Source: Sphingomonas sp. (lineage in GTDB: Bacteria; Pseudomonadota; Alphaproteobacteria; Sphingomonadales; Sphingomonadaceae). From it: DNA of 64,000 nucleotides. The position numbers and the translations under genes are program-made. The stretch lies in NCBI RefSeq assembly GCF_017744835.1, contig NZ_JAGIAM010000003.1, forward strand, positions 1 to 64,000. The letters are read 5' to 3'. Positions 1-9,726 of this stretch are shown one piece after another. The notes under the pieces were generated by a model. The model ran no database searches. It was not told where the DNA came from and was given only the letters and a program-made list of their open reading frames with translations. Every line of letters starts with the position of its first letter. The stretch's first letter is position 1.

Positions 1-75
1 ACTCGGACGTGAAACCAGACAGCGCCGATGGTACTATCGCCTAAGCGATGGAAGAGTAGGTCGCCGCCAGGCATT
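1..75 (+). rRNA. rrf: 5S ribosomal RNA, 3' part (truncated by window start)
   Basis: CAGCGCCGATGGTACTATCGCC...GGAAGAGTAGGTCGCCGCCAGGC matches the conserved 3' half of bacterial 5S rRNA. Confidence 0.9.
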
Positions 76-351
76 GCAGCCTGCGTTAGCTCGCACGTTG
101 GACCAAAACCCATTCACGATCGTCTTCCTCCGCCCACCTGGCCGAGGAAGCGCGGCATGCCGCCGCAGATTGCTCCGATTTCGCCGGAACACCGATTGCC
201 CGCCTGGCCCTTGGCCTGAGCGGGCCATTCGTGCGTCTGCGCGCGGCGCAATCCGCATTCCGGCCCGACAATCGCCTCCGAAAGGGACGGGGATCGATTG
301 GAGCCGCGTCGCCGCGCCCGTGCATAGCAGCCCCATCGCCGACGAAGGGGA

Positions 352-1109
352 GTGCGCGGGGTGGCCGGTTTCAAGCAGCTCGTCTCGATCAATTTCCAGG
401 GGACGGTGATCCTCTTCGGCCGCGGCGCCGGCGAGGAAGGAACCGACATCTGGTTCAACGTCCTCGGCGCCGACGTGCAGAACGACACGCCGGTGCTGCG
501 CTGGTCGGGCTTCACGCGGCTCGAGTTCACCAAACAGGTCCGTCAGGTCGGCATGAGCATCATCACGCTCGTCTGCGACGCGGCGACGATGCAGTCGACC
601 CCGACACCGGCGCGCCGGTCGGCTCCGGTGGGGAGGGCCGGATCGTGCTCAGCGGCACCTGGCCCTTCCACCGTGCCGCGGTGCTGCTGCGCTACGAGAA
701 TGGCGACTGGGGCCGCTGGATCGGCCCGGGCGCGGACGGTTTCCCCGAGTTCGAGATGCTCGGCCGCACGCGCGACCTGGTGCGCTTCCGCGACCGGCAG
801 GGGAGGCCGCATAGCGTACCCTCGGTCCCGATCCGCGAGGCGCTCGACGGCTTCGGCTTCGTCCCCAAGATCCCGCGCCCCCAGTTCGTGATCCATGTCG
901 AGCCGGGCGCCGTCCCCACGGTCCGCATCGACGTCGAATGCTATGCGATTGCCGGCCCCGCCTGGCGCGCCCGCTCCGAAGAGGCGGTCCGCGCCGCGGT
1001 ACTCGACCACCTCCCGGCCCTCCGCGCCGCCTGCAACGACGGTGACGCCCGGCTGGCAATCGGCCTCCATTTCCGCTCGCGCCTCACCAACCGCAGCTCG
1101 GTGATCTGA
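352..1109 (+). pseudogene. Probable disrupted gene: N-terminal part in frame 352.., C-terminal part (phenylacetate-CoA ligase/AMP-binding-like) in another frame after ~590
   Basis: Protein-like sequence VSINFQGTVILFGRG...SIITLVCDAAT in one frame; DPDTGAPVGSGGEGRIVLSG...LLRYENGDWG in a second frame resembles acyl-CoA ligase C-terminal motifs. Confidence 0.4.
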
Positions 1110-1184
1110 CCCCCCACGCGCGATATTTCGACACAAGCCCGAAACAAACGCGTTGACGCCGATCCTCTCATCTGAGAGAATTGC

Positions 1185-1201
1185 GTTCCATAATATGGGA
1201 G
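1185..1201. promoter_or_regulatory. Candidate palindromic operator (site 1)
   Basis: GTTCCATAATATGGGAG upstream of TonB receptor; similar palindromes at 11335 and 17680. Confidence 0.4.
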
Positions 1202-1334
1202 AAGCCGAGAGGCTCCCCGGGGGAGGTTGCCCAGCTGCGGAACTGGGCCGGCGTTACGCGGCAGCAGACGGCCAGACAGGCCGCGCGGCCAACACCATCT
1301 CGTCCCTCGACGTCCGGCAACGAACCACAAGGGG

Positions 1335-4300
1335 ATGAGGATGATTCGCATGATCTCGCGGCATGGGCTTCTGTCGACCACGAGCGTCGCCGCCGCGTGC
1401 CTGACCTTGCTTGCGACCGCGGCGCAGGCGCAGGAAGCGCAGACCGACCAACCGGCGGTGCAGCAAAGCGGAGAGAGTGAGCCGATCGTCGTCACCGGAT
1501 CGCGCATCAAGCGCGACGGCTTCGACGCCTCCACACCGGTCTCGGTCGTCGGCGCAGAGGAAGTCACTCGCACCGGCACTGTCAATGTCGAGGAGCTGCT
1601 CAGCGAGACGCCGCAGTTCGTCCCCTCGACCAACGGCGGCGCCAGCTCGAACACCGTCCCCGGCGGCACCGCCGACGTGAACCTGCGCGGCTTCGGCAAC
1701 ACGCGCAACCTGGTGCTCGTCAACGGCCGCCGCTTCGCGATCTTCGGGCCCGAGCAGGTCACCGACATCAACACCATCCCCGCCGCGTTGATCGAGCGGA
1801 CCGAAGTGGTCACCGGCGGCTCCTCGGCGGTCTATGGCTCGGACGCGATCACCGGCGTCGTCAACTTCATCCTGCGCCAGGACTTCGAGGGCGTGGAGGC
1901 GCGCGCGCAATACCGCACCGATGCCGCCACCTGGACTCCGGTCTACAGCGCCGACCTGACGCTCGGCACCAATTTCTCGGACGGCCGCGGCAACGTCACC
2001 GTTTCGGCCGGCTATCTCAAGCGCAAGGGCATCACCCGCGGCGAGCGCGGCGCCTGGGCGTTCGATTCGCTCGAGGACGGCTGCATCGTGCCCGGGTCGG
2101 GCAGCCCCAATGGCGCGGGCACCAGCTTCTCGAGCGCGACCGGCGCGGCGTGCACCGCGGCTGGCGGCGAGCTCGGCTTCCGCGCGGGCGGCAGCGGCGA
2201 CATTCCCACCGGCCGCTTCTCGGGCATTCCGCTCCCCGGATCGGCACAGTCCAACGCGGGCCTCAACGCCGCCTATGCCGGCGCGGGTCTCACCGGCATG
2301 GGCTCGTTCGGCTTCACCTTCGACGAAGCCGGCAGCGCGGTGCGCCCCGCAGTCGATCCGGCCGATCGCTTCAACCTCGGCCCCGACAATTATCTGATCA
2401 TCCCGCAGGAACGCTGGATGATCAACAGCTTTGGCCATTACGACTTCAACGACGCGCTGACCGGATACGTCGAGCTCCACTTCAGCAATAACCGCGTCAA
2501 CGCGCGCCTCGCGCCGAGCAACCTCGGCGTGCCGACGCTGTTCGACGTCAACAATCCCTATCTCACCCCCGCGATGCAGGAAGTGCTGCGCCAGCTCGAC
2601 CTGCGCGAGACGGGGACGACCACGGTCTCGGCCGGCTCGGCGAGCTACACCACCACGCCCGGCGACGGCCGCGCGGTGCTGACCGCGGGCAAGCGCTACA
2701 GCGAAGTGGGCCCGCGCATGGCGGACATGCGCCGCAACGTGTTCCGCGTCGCCACCGGCTTCCGCGGCGACCTGGGCAGCGCGTCGGAGAACTTCCTCAC
2801 CGATCTCTCCTACGACGTCTATTACAGCTACGCCCGCAGCGAAGAGACCACGATCCTGCGCAACGCCATCTCGCGCAGCCGCATCCAGGCGTCGGTGCTG
2901 CGCGGCGCAGGCGGCGCGGCGCCGGTGTGCAATATCTTCGGCCTCAGCATCGATGATGCCTGCGCCAACGCCATCCGCGTCACTGCCACCAACACCACGG
3001 TCGCGGAGATGCAGGTGGCGTCGGGCAACATCTCGGGCAATCTCTTCCGCCTGCCCGCCGGCCAGGTCGGCTTCTCGGCCGGCGTCGAGTGGCGGCGGAC
3101 CGAGGCGGTGTTCACCCCCGACTCCTTCCTCGCATCGGGCGACGTCGCAGGCTTCAACCCCGGCCTGCCGACCGGCGGCAGCGTCAGCGCCAAGGAAGTG
3201 TTCGGTGAAGTCCGCGTGCCGCTGATCCACAACACGCCGATGATCGACAGCCTCGTCGTCAACGGCGCCTTCCGCTACTCGGACTATGACCTCGAGGGCG
3301 TCGGCGGCCAGTGGACCTATCTGGGCGGGCTCGAATGGCGGCCGGTGCGGGACGTCACTTTCCGCGGCCAGTATCAGCGCGCTATCCGCGCGCCCAACGT
3401 CGGCGAGCTCTACGGGGGCACGCGCCGCAGCTTCGAAAGCGCGATCGATCCCTGTTCGGACCGCCAGCCCGCCGCGCAGCGCACCGACGCGGTCCGCGCA
3501 GTGTGCGCCGCCACCGGCGTGCCGGCCGGCAACATCTTCGGCGCGATCCAGCCCAACACGATCATCCCGACCGATTTCGGCGGAAACCCGAACCTGGGGC
3601 CGGAAAAGTCCGACACCTGGACCGCGGGCGTGGTCTTCACGCCCAGCTTCCTGCCGCGCTTCCGGGCGAGCGTCGACTATTTCAACATCGAGCTCGAAGG
3701 CGCGATCGCGGCGCTGGGCGGCGGGCTGAGCAACACGCTCAACCTCTGCTACAACGTCATCCAGGACGCGGGCAGCGAGTTCTGTCGCGCCGTGCAGCGC
3801 GATCCCGCCAACGGCGAGATCCGCGATCCCTTCGCGGTGCAGGTGCGCAACGCCAACACCGGCGCGCTCAAGACCTCGGGCATCGATATCGCCGCGCGCT
3901 ACAGCGTGCCGCTCGGCGGCGGGAATCTCTCCTTCGCCACCGACTGGACCTACACCTATGAGTTCACGCTGACGCCGCTCCAGGCGATGCCCGACATCAA
4001 GAACTATTGCGCGGGATCGTTCGGCAGCACCTGCGGCGAGCCGCTCCCCAATTGGCGCGGCAACAGCCGCATCACCTGGGATGCGGGCGACTTCAGCGCG
4101 AGCCTGCGGCACCGCTACATCGGCAGCGTCACCAACGATCGCTACATCCTGCCGACCCGCGCAGGCTCGGCGACCGCGCCGGCGCTGAATACGCTGGTCT
4201 ATCCGGTGCTGAAGGCGCAGCATTATTTCGACCTGTCGCTCAGCTACGACTTCGCCAAGGGCATGCAGATCTACGGCGGCGTCAACAACCTGACCGGTAA

Positions 4301-4406
4301 CGAGCCCCCGATCGTCGGCTCCCCGCAGATCCGCTCGAACACCTATCCGGCGACCTACGACGTGCTGCGGCAGGAGTTCTACATCGGCGCGGTGCTAAAG
4401 TTCTGA
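1335..4406 (+). CDS. TonB-dependent receptor
   Basis: Signal peptide, IVVTGSRI TonB box/plug start, plug motif NLRGFGNTRNLVLVNGRR, C-terminal beta-barrel ending in F. Confidence 0.93.
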   Translation: MRMIRMISRHGLLSTTSVAAACLTLLATAAQAQEAQTDQPAVQQSGESEPIVVTGSRIKRDGFDASTPVSVVGAEEVTRTGTVNVEELLSETPQFVPSTNGGASSNTVPGGTADVNLRGFGNTRNLVLVNGRRFAIFGPEQVTDINTIPAALIERTEVVTGGSSAVYGSDAITGVVNFILRQDFEGVEARAQYRTDAATWTPVYSADLTLGTNFSDGRGNVTVSAGYLKRKGITRGERGAWAFDSLEDGCIVPGSGSPNGAGTSFSSATGAACTAAGGELGFRAGGSGDIPTGRFSGIPLPGSAQSNAGLNAAYAGAGLTGMGSFGFTFDEAGSAVRPAVDPADRFNLGPDNYLIIPQERWMINSFGHYDFNDALTGYVELHFSNNRVNARLAPSNLGVPTLFDVNNPYLTPAMQEVLRQLDLRETGTTTVSAGSASYTTTPGDGRAVLTAGKRYSEVGPRMADMRRNVFRVATGFRGDLGSASENFLTDLSYDVYYSYARSEETTILRNAISRSRIQASVLRGAGGAAPVCNIFGLSIDDACANAIRVTATNTTVAEMQVASGNISGNLFRLPAGQVGFSAGVEWRRTEAVFTPDSFLASGDVAGFNPGLPTGGSVSAKEVFGEVRVPLIHNTPMIDSLVVNGAFRYSDYDLEGVGGQWTYLGGLEWRPVRDVTFRGQYQRAIRAPNVGELYGGTRRSFESAIDPCSDRQPAAQRTDAVRAVCAATGVPAGNIFGAIQPNTIIPTDFGGNPNLGPEKSDTWTAGVVFTPSFLPRFRASVDYFNIELEGAIAALGGGLSNTLNLCYNVIQDAGSEFCRAVQRDPANGEIRDPFAVQVRNANTGALKTSGIDIAARYSVPLGGGNLSFATDWTYTYEFTLTPLQAMPDIKNYCAGSFGSTCGEPLPNWRGNSRITWDAGDFSASLRHRYIGSVTNDRYILPTRAGSATAPALNTLVYPVLKAQHYFDLSLSYDFAKGMQIYGGVNNLTGNEPPIVGSPQIRSNTYPATYDVLRQEFYIGAVLKF

Positions 4407-4429
4407 GGCACTGGGCCAAGATTGGAGAA

Positions 4430-4460
4430 GGGGGCGCAGCTTCGGCTGCGTCCCTTTTTT
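4430..4460 (+). terminator. Rho-independent terminator after TonB receptor
   Basis: GGGCGCAGC-TTCG-GCTGCGTCCC followed by TTTTTT. Confidence 0.85.
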
Positions 4461-4477
4461 GGGGCTCGAAACGCTGA

Positions 4478-4635
4478 GGTTGCGCAGACTTGGTCTTCGC
4501 GTAACGGAGGCTTAGTCGGAGCTGGGTGAGGGGATCACCCTATCGTCGATCCGCTCGGCCACCAGCGATCCTTCATCCAACCTTCGCTAGGCAGCAATCT
4601 GCCAAGCTGCGGTATCCTTCTCCCTCCGGAGAAGG
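4478..4635. repeat. Dispersed repeat R1, copy A
   Basis: GGTTGCGCAGACTT...CTTAGTCGGAGCTGGGTGAGGG...GCTAGGCAGC..GCCAAGCTGCG.TATCCTTCTCCCTCCGGAGAAGG; reverse complement recurs at 6927-7070. Confidence 0.85.
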
Positions 4636-4721
4636 TTTGGATGGCGGCTAACGCCCCGTTTTCGGACCTTTGCGCCTACCGACGTCTTGCTTCAAAGCTG
4701 TCGTTCGTTCATCCATCCGCG

Positions 4722-5573
4722 ATGGTCAGCGGCTCACCTCGTCATGTGGCGCTAGCTTCGGCCTGCTCACTCTCGGTTATGGTAGCCGGCTGCGAGGGTG
4801 CCACGCCCCCCATCCAGAACCGCGTCTTGAAGCCAGATAAAGCTCAGGTCGCTTTCTTCGACCGGCCTGTGGCTCTGGCCGACGCACGAGCTTCTTCAAT
4901 ACCAACCCCTCTGATAGTTATGCTGGCGTCTGATCCATGGCTCAGCGTTGTCGGTTCCGATTCACCGAGGTTCGCGCTCTACAGTGATGGGACTGCTATC
5001 TTCGCAACCACGACGGGGTACATGTCGACAAAATTCGACGGTCGTCAATTAAAGACGTTTTTCGATGCATTCGACCGTCGTGAGTTGAGAAACCTGTCTG
5101 GCAGATATGAGGCTGATGATGCTACGGATCAACCAGGCAACGATCTACTTATATATGATCGCGATACGCCGTTCTATATAAGCGTGTATGGGTCTCTGGA
5201 GAACCAATCTGTAAGACTCAAGTTGCCGGAGGCAGTTGTCGTTTCCTTTGATCGATTGATTAAGTTTTCCTCTTCAAATGCACGAGCTTGGCTGCCGAGT
5301 GTAGTTGAGGTTATGGTGTGGCCGTACGAGTACGCCCCTGACCGGTCGATTTTCTGGCCCGAGCGTTGGCCGGGCTTGAAGGCTCCCACTACGCGGAAGG
5401 ATGGCGATTCTTACAGCATCTTCCTGCCGTCGTCCGAGCTACCCGCATTGAAGGCCTTTCTGGCAACTCGGAAAGAAAAGGGCGCCGTCGAAATCGACGG
5501 CCATAAATGGGCGGCCAGCATTCGGCTGCCTTTTCCCCACGAGGCCCTTTGGACGGCACCGAAGACGAGATAA
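4722..5573 (+). CDS. Hypothetical lipoprotein
   Basis: Signal with lipobox-like VMVAGC; lower-GC ORF; no family recognised. Confidence 0.55.
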   Translation: MVSGSPRHVALASACSLSVMVAGCEGATPPIQNRVLKPDKAQVAFFDRPVALADARASSIPTPLIVMLASDPWLSVVGSDSPRFALYSDGTAIFATTTGYMSTKFDGRQLKTFFDAFDRRELRNLSGRYEADDATDQPGNDLLIYDRDTPFYISVYGSLENQSVRLKLPEAVVVSFDRLIKFSSSNARAWLPSVVEVMVWPYEYAPDRSIFWPERWPGLKAPTTRKDGDSYSIFLPSSELPALKAFLATRKEKGAVEIDGHKWAASIRLPFPHEALWTAPKTR

Positions 5574-5735
5574 GACCGTACGCGATGGCGCGACTGCACC
5601 TAGTGCCAGCTGAAAGCTGCCATTCCGTATTCCACCCGATTTCGGCCTTTCGCCGCTGCCCCAAATTGGGCGCCGGAAGCGGACGAGCGTCAATGCGCGG
5701 GTTGCGGCCGCCGACCCTGCAAACCCCAAGCAGAC

Positions 5736-6296
5736 CTATTTCTGCACGGGCTCCGCAGGAGCAGTTTCGGCGAGCTTCGACGAACATTCGCGCAGCTTTG
5801 CCACGGCGTCAGACGCATTGAGATAAAGGCTCGTCGTCACCAACGGGCCGAAGAACAGCGTGATGATATCGTGGGACGCGAGGTCCCGGAGGATGTGCTG
5901 AACGTCCGGCCCACCCGTAAACAAATGGGTGAAGAGATAGCCGTCGTTCTTCTGAATTTGAAAAGGCTGGCTGCCCCATGACTCGTCCATCGACTTCCCT
6001 TTCAGGAACGCCAGACGGAAGTCGAGCGAGTCAGTGAGCACGGGGAGCTTGGGTTTGCGAGCGGCCCAGTTGAGCGACACAATCTGTCGCTGCGCGTCGT
6101 AGACGACGATCAGCCCCTGGGCATCCTCCGGGACAGGGCTGGCGTACTCGCGCCCCATCACGCACATCCGATGATTCTCGGCGGTAATTCGCCAATCACC
6201 GACCATGGCATAGGGTTCGCTGACTCGTTCCGCCTGTGCCGTGCTTGCGGTCAGCAGCGCGCACGCGCCCAATATCTTGCCCCTCAACCCGATCAT
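5736..6296 (-). CDS. Hypothetical secreted protein
   Basis: MIGLRGKILGACALLTASTAQA signal peptide; no family recognised. Confidence 0.6.
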   Translation of the reverse strand: MIGLRGKILGACALLTASTAQAERVSEPYAMVGDWRITAENHRMCVMGREYASPVPEDAQGLIVVYDAQRQIVSLNWAARKPKLPVLTDSLDFRLAFLKGKSMDESWGSQPFQIQKNDGYLFTHLFTGGPDVQHILRDLASHDIITLFFGPLVTTSLYLNASDAVAKLRECSSKLAETAPAEPVQK

Positions 6297-6457
6297 CCCT
6301 CGATGCGATTTCCAAACGAGCGTCGTAGAGCGGCAAGCGTTAAGGGATTGGCGCACGACTTCGAATGTCCGGTGGCCGCCACTTCCACCCATTGGCGGGA
6401 GCGCGCCGGCTGCTACGATCCGCGGCCGAGTCGCGAACCCGCCGCGGGAGAAGCATC

Positions 6458-6892
6458 ATGCGCGCACAACCGCTGATCGCCGTCGCCGATGTCGAAGCGA
6501 GCAGCCGATGGTACCAGCAACTGCTCGGCTGCCGCAGCGATCATGGCGGCCCGGCCTATGAGCGCCTGGTGTCGAACGGCGAGCTCGTCCTTCAGCTTCA
6601 CAGCTTCGAGGTCGAGCACGATCATGGGGCGATAGGCGACCCCGACGACCGCCCGTTCGGCAACGGCGTCCTGCTGTGGTTCGAAGTCAATGATTTCGAC
6701 GAGGCGGTCCGGCGGAGCGAAGCGATGAAGGCGGAGGTCTTCCTGCCCGTGCACCGAAATCCCCCGCCGCCGGAAGAGGGCGGGCCCAACCACTGGGAAA
6801 TCTGGCTGACCGACCCGGACGGCTACCGAGTCGTGCTGTCGAGCCCCGACGGCTCGGCCGATGGGGATTGGACGCCGTCAAAGCCGGGGTGA
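6458..6892 (+). CDS. VOC-family (glyoxalase/bleomycin-resistance-like) protein
   Basis: PLIAVADVEASSRWYQQLLGC ... HWEIWLTDPDGYRVVLSSPDG. Confidence 0.88.
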   Translation: MRAQPLIAVADVEASSRWYQQLLGCRSDHGGPAYERLVSNGELVLQLHSFEVEHDHGAIGDPDDRPFGNGVLLWFEVNDFDEAVRRSEAMKAEVFLPVHRNPPPPEEGGPNHWEIWLTDPDGYRVVLSSPDGSADGDWTPSKPG

Positions 6893-6926
6893 TGGGGGGC
6901 TAGTGGGTGGAAAACGGCCGTTCAAA

Positions 6927-7070
6927 CCTTCTCCGGAGGGAGAAGGATAGCGCAGCTTGGCAGCTCGCTGCCTAGCGGAGCTTGGATGAGGGGATCCCCT
7001 CTCGATAGCGGGACACCCTCACCCAGCTCCGACTAAGGCCCCGCTTCGCCGGACCTAAGTCTGCGCAACC
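6927..7070. repeat. Dispersed repeat R1, copy B (inverted relative to copy A)
   Basis: Reverse complement aligns with 4478-4635 over most of its length, including both ends. Confidence 0.85.
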
Positions 7071-7151
7071 CTCTCCCACGGGGAGAGGGATTTAATGTCC
7101 CAACCAGGGCGGGGAGGTCATCCGCGCGAGGGCCATTCCCTGCGTCCGCCC

Positions 7152-7397
7152 ACAACGCGCTTCTTGCAAAGTAGGATTTCGCTTGCTTGGCTGGTCGTCC
7201 GCCGGTCTCGGTCGGCGGCGCTCTTTGAACTGTCGGGCATGGTGGACCATCTTCCGAGGATGGCGAAAAACCCCGCGGAAGGTGTCAACTTTGTCAACTT
7301 CCAGCGGACATGCGACAAGCGCGCGGTCTCCGTCTCGCGACATTCTCTTGCGTTCCGGCGCAACGAAATTGCCCAAAACGCGGGAAAAGTGGGAAGT
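7152..7397 (+). repeat. Dispersed ~250-bp repeat R2, copy 1
   Basis: CTTGCAAAGTAGGATTTCGCTTGCTTGGCTGG ... CTCTTTGAAC ... AAAAACCCCGCGGAAGGTGTCAACTTTGTCAACTTCC ... AAAACGCGGGAAAAGTGGGAAG. Confidence 0.85.
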
Positions 7398-7425
7398 TAG
7401 CCCGGCGCGCCGCTACTTCCCCCAC

Positions 7426-9723
7426 TCACGGAACCGCGCGCACTTCCTCCACGCGCACCTTCCAGCCTTTGGGAAACCCAGGCGCCGCCCCCTGCGACCC
7501 GCCCCACCCCGCGCTCATCATCGCCACTGCAAGCAGCAGCGAACCGTTGGACGGGAAATAGGTCTCCGCCGCCCGCGCAAAGCCGGGGCCATCGGGACCG
7601 ACGCCCGCCTGCGCCGCCGCCGGCCCGACGAGTTGCTTCTCTTCCTCCAGATGCACGCGCGGCGTCATGCCGCTCACGCCCCAGCGGTTGTTGGGCAGGT
7701 CGCGGAACAGCCAGTCGACGGCATTGTCGCGCTCGCCGAGCCGGGCGGCGGTCATCGCGACGGTGGGGAAGTCCCAGCCCCAGGTCTGCCGCAGGTCCCA
7801 ATGCGCCTCGGTGGCGCGCAGCGTGCGGCGCATCGTCGCCGGATCGGTACGGCTCCCGCCGATCAGCCCCCAGGCGAGCAGGAAGGAGGGATGGTCGCGG
7901 TTGAGGCAGTCGGGCGACCTCGCACGGCCGCTGCACGCGCGCGACATTGCCCGGGTCCAGAAATCGGGCGCGGTCTCGACCGGCAGGTACAGCCCGTCGC
8001 GCTGCGGCGGCGGGGTGAGCGCGGCGATCGCTTCGTCCCACTTCGCCTCGCGCTTCAATCCGCGCCGCTCGCGCCAGCGCTGCGCGGTCTCCAGCCCCCA
8101 GCGGAAGAATTCGAGCTCGAAGCCCGGGTTCACCGTGGTGAGCGGCGGGTGGTTCTCCTGCGCGGGGATGATCGGCGGGCCGAGCACCAGCCGGCCGCCC
8201 TCGTGCCGCGGCCAGCTCGCCAGCAGCCGCGCGGTCTGGTCGACCAGCTCGGCATAGCGGTCGAGCGTCGCGCGGTCGCCGCGGGCGCGCCACACCAGCT
8301 CGGCCATGTAGATCGGCGCGGGCTGCTGCCACATGATGAAGGGATTGACCGTGCTGGGGCTGTTCCAGCCTTCGGGACCCGACATCTTGGTCCACCAGGC
8401 GCCCACGACGCGGTGCCGCGCCGCCACTTCGCGGGCGCGGGGGAGCATCGAGACATACCAGCGCAGGCTGCGCTCGAGCGGGGCGGGGCGGCCCCAGGCG
8501 GCCCAGTGCGCGAGGTGGAGCGGCTGGACCTCGAGGTGGAACTTGCCGTTCCAGCTGTTCGAGAACAGCCCTTCCTCCTGCGGCGGATACTCGCCGGCCT
8601 GGTTGATCGCGGCGAGATATTGGGAGAGCACCACCCGGCGCTCCAGCTCGGCGGCGCGCGGATCGGCGCTGCCCGAAAAGTCGATCATCCCGCCTTTCGA
8701 CCAATAGTCGCGCCAGTGGCGGGTCGTGGCGGCGGGATCATAGGCGCCAGGCGTCTGGCGGGCGCGGTCGAAGCTGACCGTGACGGTCAGCCGGTCGCCC
8801 TGCCGCGCGAGCACGCGGAAGCGGTGCGGACCGGTCTCGGCGATGCCGGCCGAGGGGGCGGCGATAGCGGAATAATAGCGGGTGGAATCGATCGTGCGCT
8901 CGATCTCGAGGCGCCCGGGGCTATGGGCGAGCACCCGCGTGTGGTGCCCGGCGTCGTTGCTCCAATCGGAAGGGTCCGGGTTGAGCCTGGCCGACACGCC
9001 CGGATAGCGCACGTCCACGCCGATCCGCCCGCGCGCGACCAGAGGCGAGCGGATCGAGACCATCACCATGTCGCGGTCGGGATGGACGCGCGTCTCCACC
9101 GTCACCGGCGCGCCGTCGAAGACGAAACGGCTGGTCAGCGTGCCCGTCCACAGGTCGAGCCGCTGGTGCGGGCTGGTGATATCGCTGAAGGCGGCCTGGC
9201 TTCCGTCGACGCGGAGCAGCGCCAGCCCCAGACGGCCGAGCGAGAAGCGGTGCGGGTTCTCGCGCAGCCACTGCAGCGCGGGCCGCTTCTCGATCTCGGA
9301 CCAGTCGCGGATCCAGGGATAGGGCTGCTCGCCGCGGCCGGGGACGGGGACCATCACCATCCCGTCCGCCTCGGTGAAGCCAGCCGGGTTGGGGAAGCTG
9401 TGCCATGCCCATTGCGCCATCGTCAGCAGCGGGGCGATCGGCGAATATTGCTCGGGGAAGGTCTGGAGCCCGGTGATGTCGGCGGTGAAGCCCAGGTTGC
9501 CGTTGCCCAGCATCAGCGGCGCATGGGGATCGACGCGGCTGAGCTCGACGTCGTGGCGCGCCACCAGCGCGTGCCGGTCGATCCGCTGGGCGAGGGCAGG
9601 GGAGGCGAGCGCAATCAACAACCCCGTCACCCCCGCGAAGGCGGGGGCCCAGGAGTCGCGAGCAATGCCCTTCGAGGCTCTGGGTCCCCGCCCTCGCGGG
9701 GATGACGGGTTATGGGCGCACAT
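7426..9723 (-). CDS. Six-hairpin glycosidase-like protein (putative glycoside hydrolase)
   Basis: Secreted protein; MLGNGNLGFTADITGL and WNGKFHLEVQPLHLAHWAAWGRP motifs of (alpha/alpha)6 glycosidases. Confidence 0.7.
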   Translation of the reverse strand: MCAHNPSSPRGRGPRASKGIARDSWAPAFAGVTGLLIALASPALAQRIDRHALVARHDVELSRVDPHAPLMLGNGNLGFTADITGLQTFPEQYSPIAPLLTMAQWAWHSFPNPAGFTEADGMVMVPVPGRGEQPYPWIRDWSEIEKRPALQWLRENPHRFSLGRLGLALLRVDGSQAAFSDITSPHQRLDLWTGTLTSRFVFDGAPVTVETRVHPDRDMVMVSIRSPLVARGRIGVDVRYPGVSARLNPDPSDWSNDAGHHTRVLAHSPGRLEIERTIDSTRYYSAIAAPSAGIAETGPHRFRVLARQGDRLTVTVSFDRARQTPGAYDPAATTRHWRDYWSKGGMIDFSGSADPRAAELERRVVLSQYLAAINQAGEYPPQEEGLFSNSWNGKFHLEVQPLHLAHWAAWGRPAPLERSLRWYVSMLPRAREVAARHRVVGAWWTKMSGPEGWNSPSTVNPFIMWQQPAPIYMAELVWRARGDRATLDRYAELVDQTARLLASWPRHEGGRLVLGPPIIPAQENHPPLTTVNPGFELEFFRWGLETAQRWRERRGLKREAKWDEAIAALTPPPQRDGLYLPVETAPDFWTRAMSRACSGRARSPDCLNRDHPSFLLAWGLIGGSRTDPATMRRTLRATEAHWDLRQTWGWDFPTVAMTAARLGERDNAVDWLFRDLPNNRWGVSGMTPRVHLEEEKQLVGPAAAQAGVGPDGPGFARAAETYFPSNGSLLLAVAMMSAGWGGSQGAAPGFPKGWKVRVEEVRAVP
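9624..9708. repeat. Inverted pair of REP elements (BIME-like)
   Basis: CCGTCACCCCCGCGAAGGCGGGGGCCCAG ... CTGGGTCCCCGCCCTCGCGGGGATGACGG; reads as WAPAFAGVT in the overlapping ORF. Confidence 0.9.
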
Positions 9724-9726
9724 CCC

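Noticed and set aside
1200-1330. Riboswitch in the leader of the first TonB receptor
   Set aside because: GC-rich hairpins present, but no recognisable cobalamin-box or other conserved riboswitch core.
1254-4223. 989-aa ORF on the minus strand
   Set aside because: Antisense to the TonB receptor; Ala/Arg/Gly/Val-biased translation with no motif, typical spurious high-GC ORF.
7183-9705. 840-aa plus-strand ORF
   Set aside because: Antisense to the six-hairpin glycosidase; biased composition.
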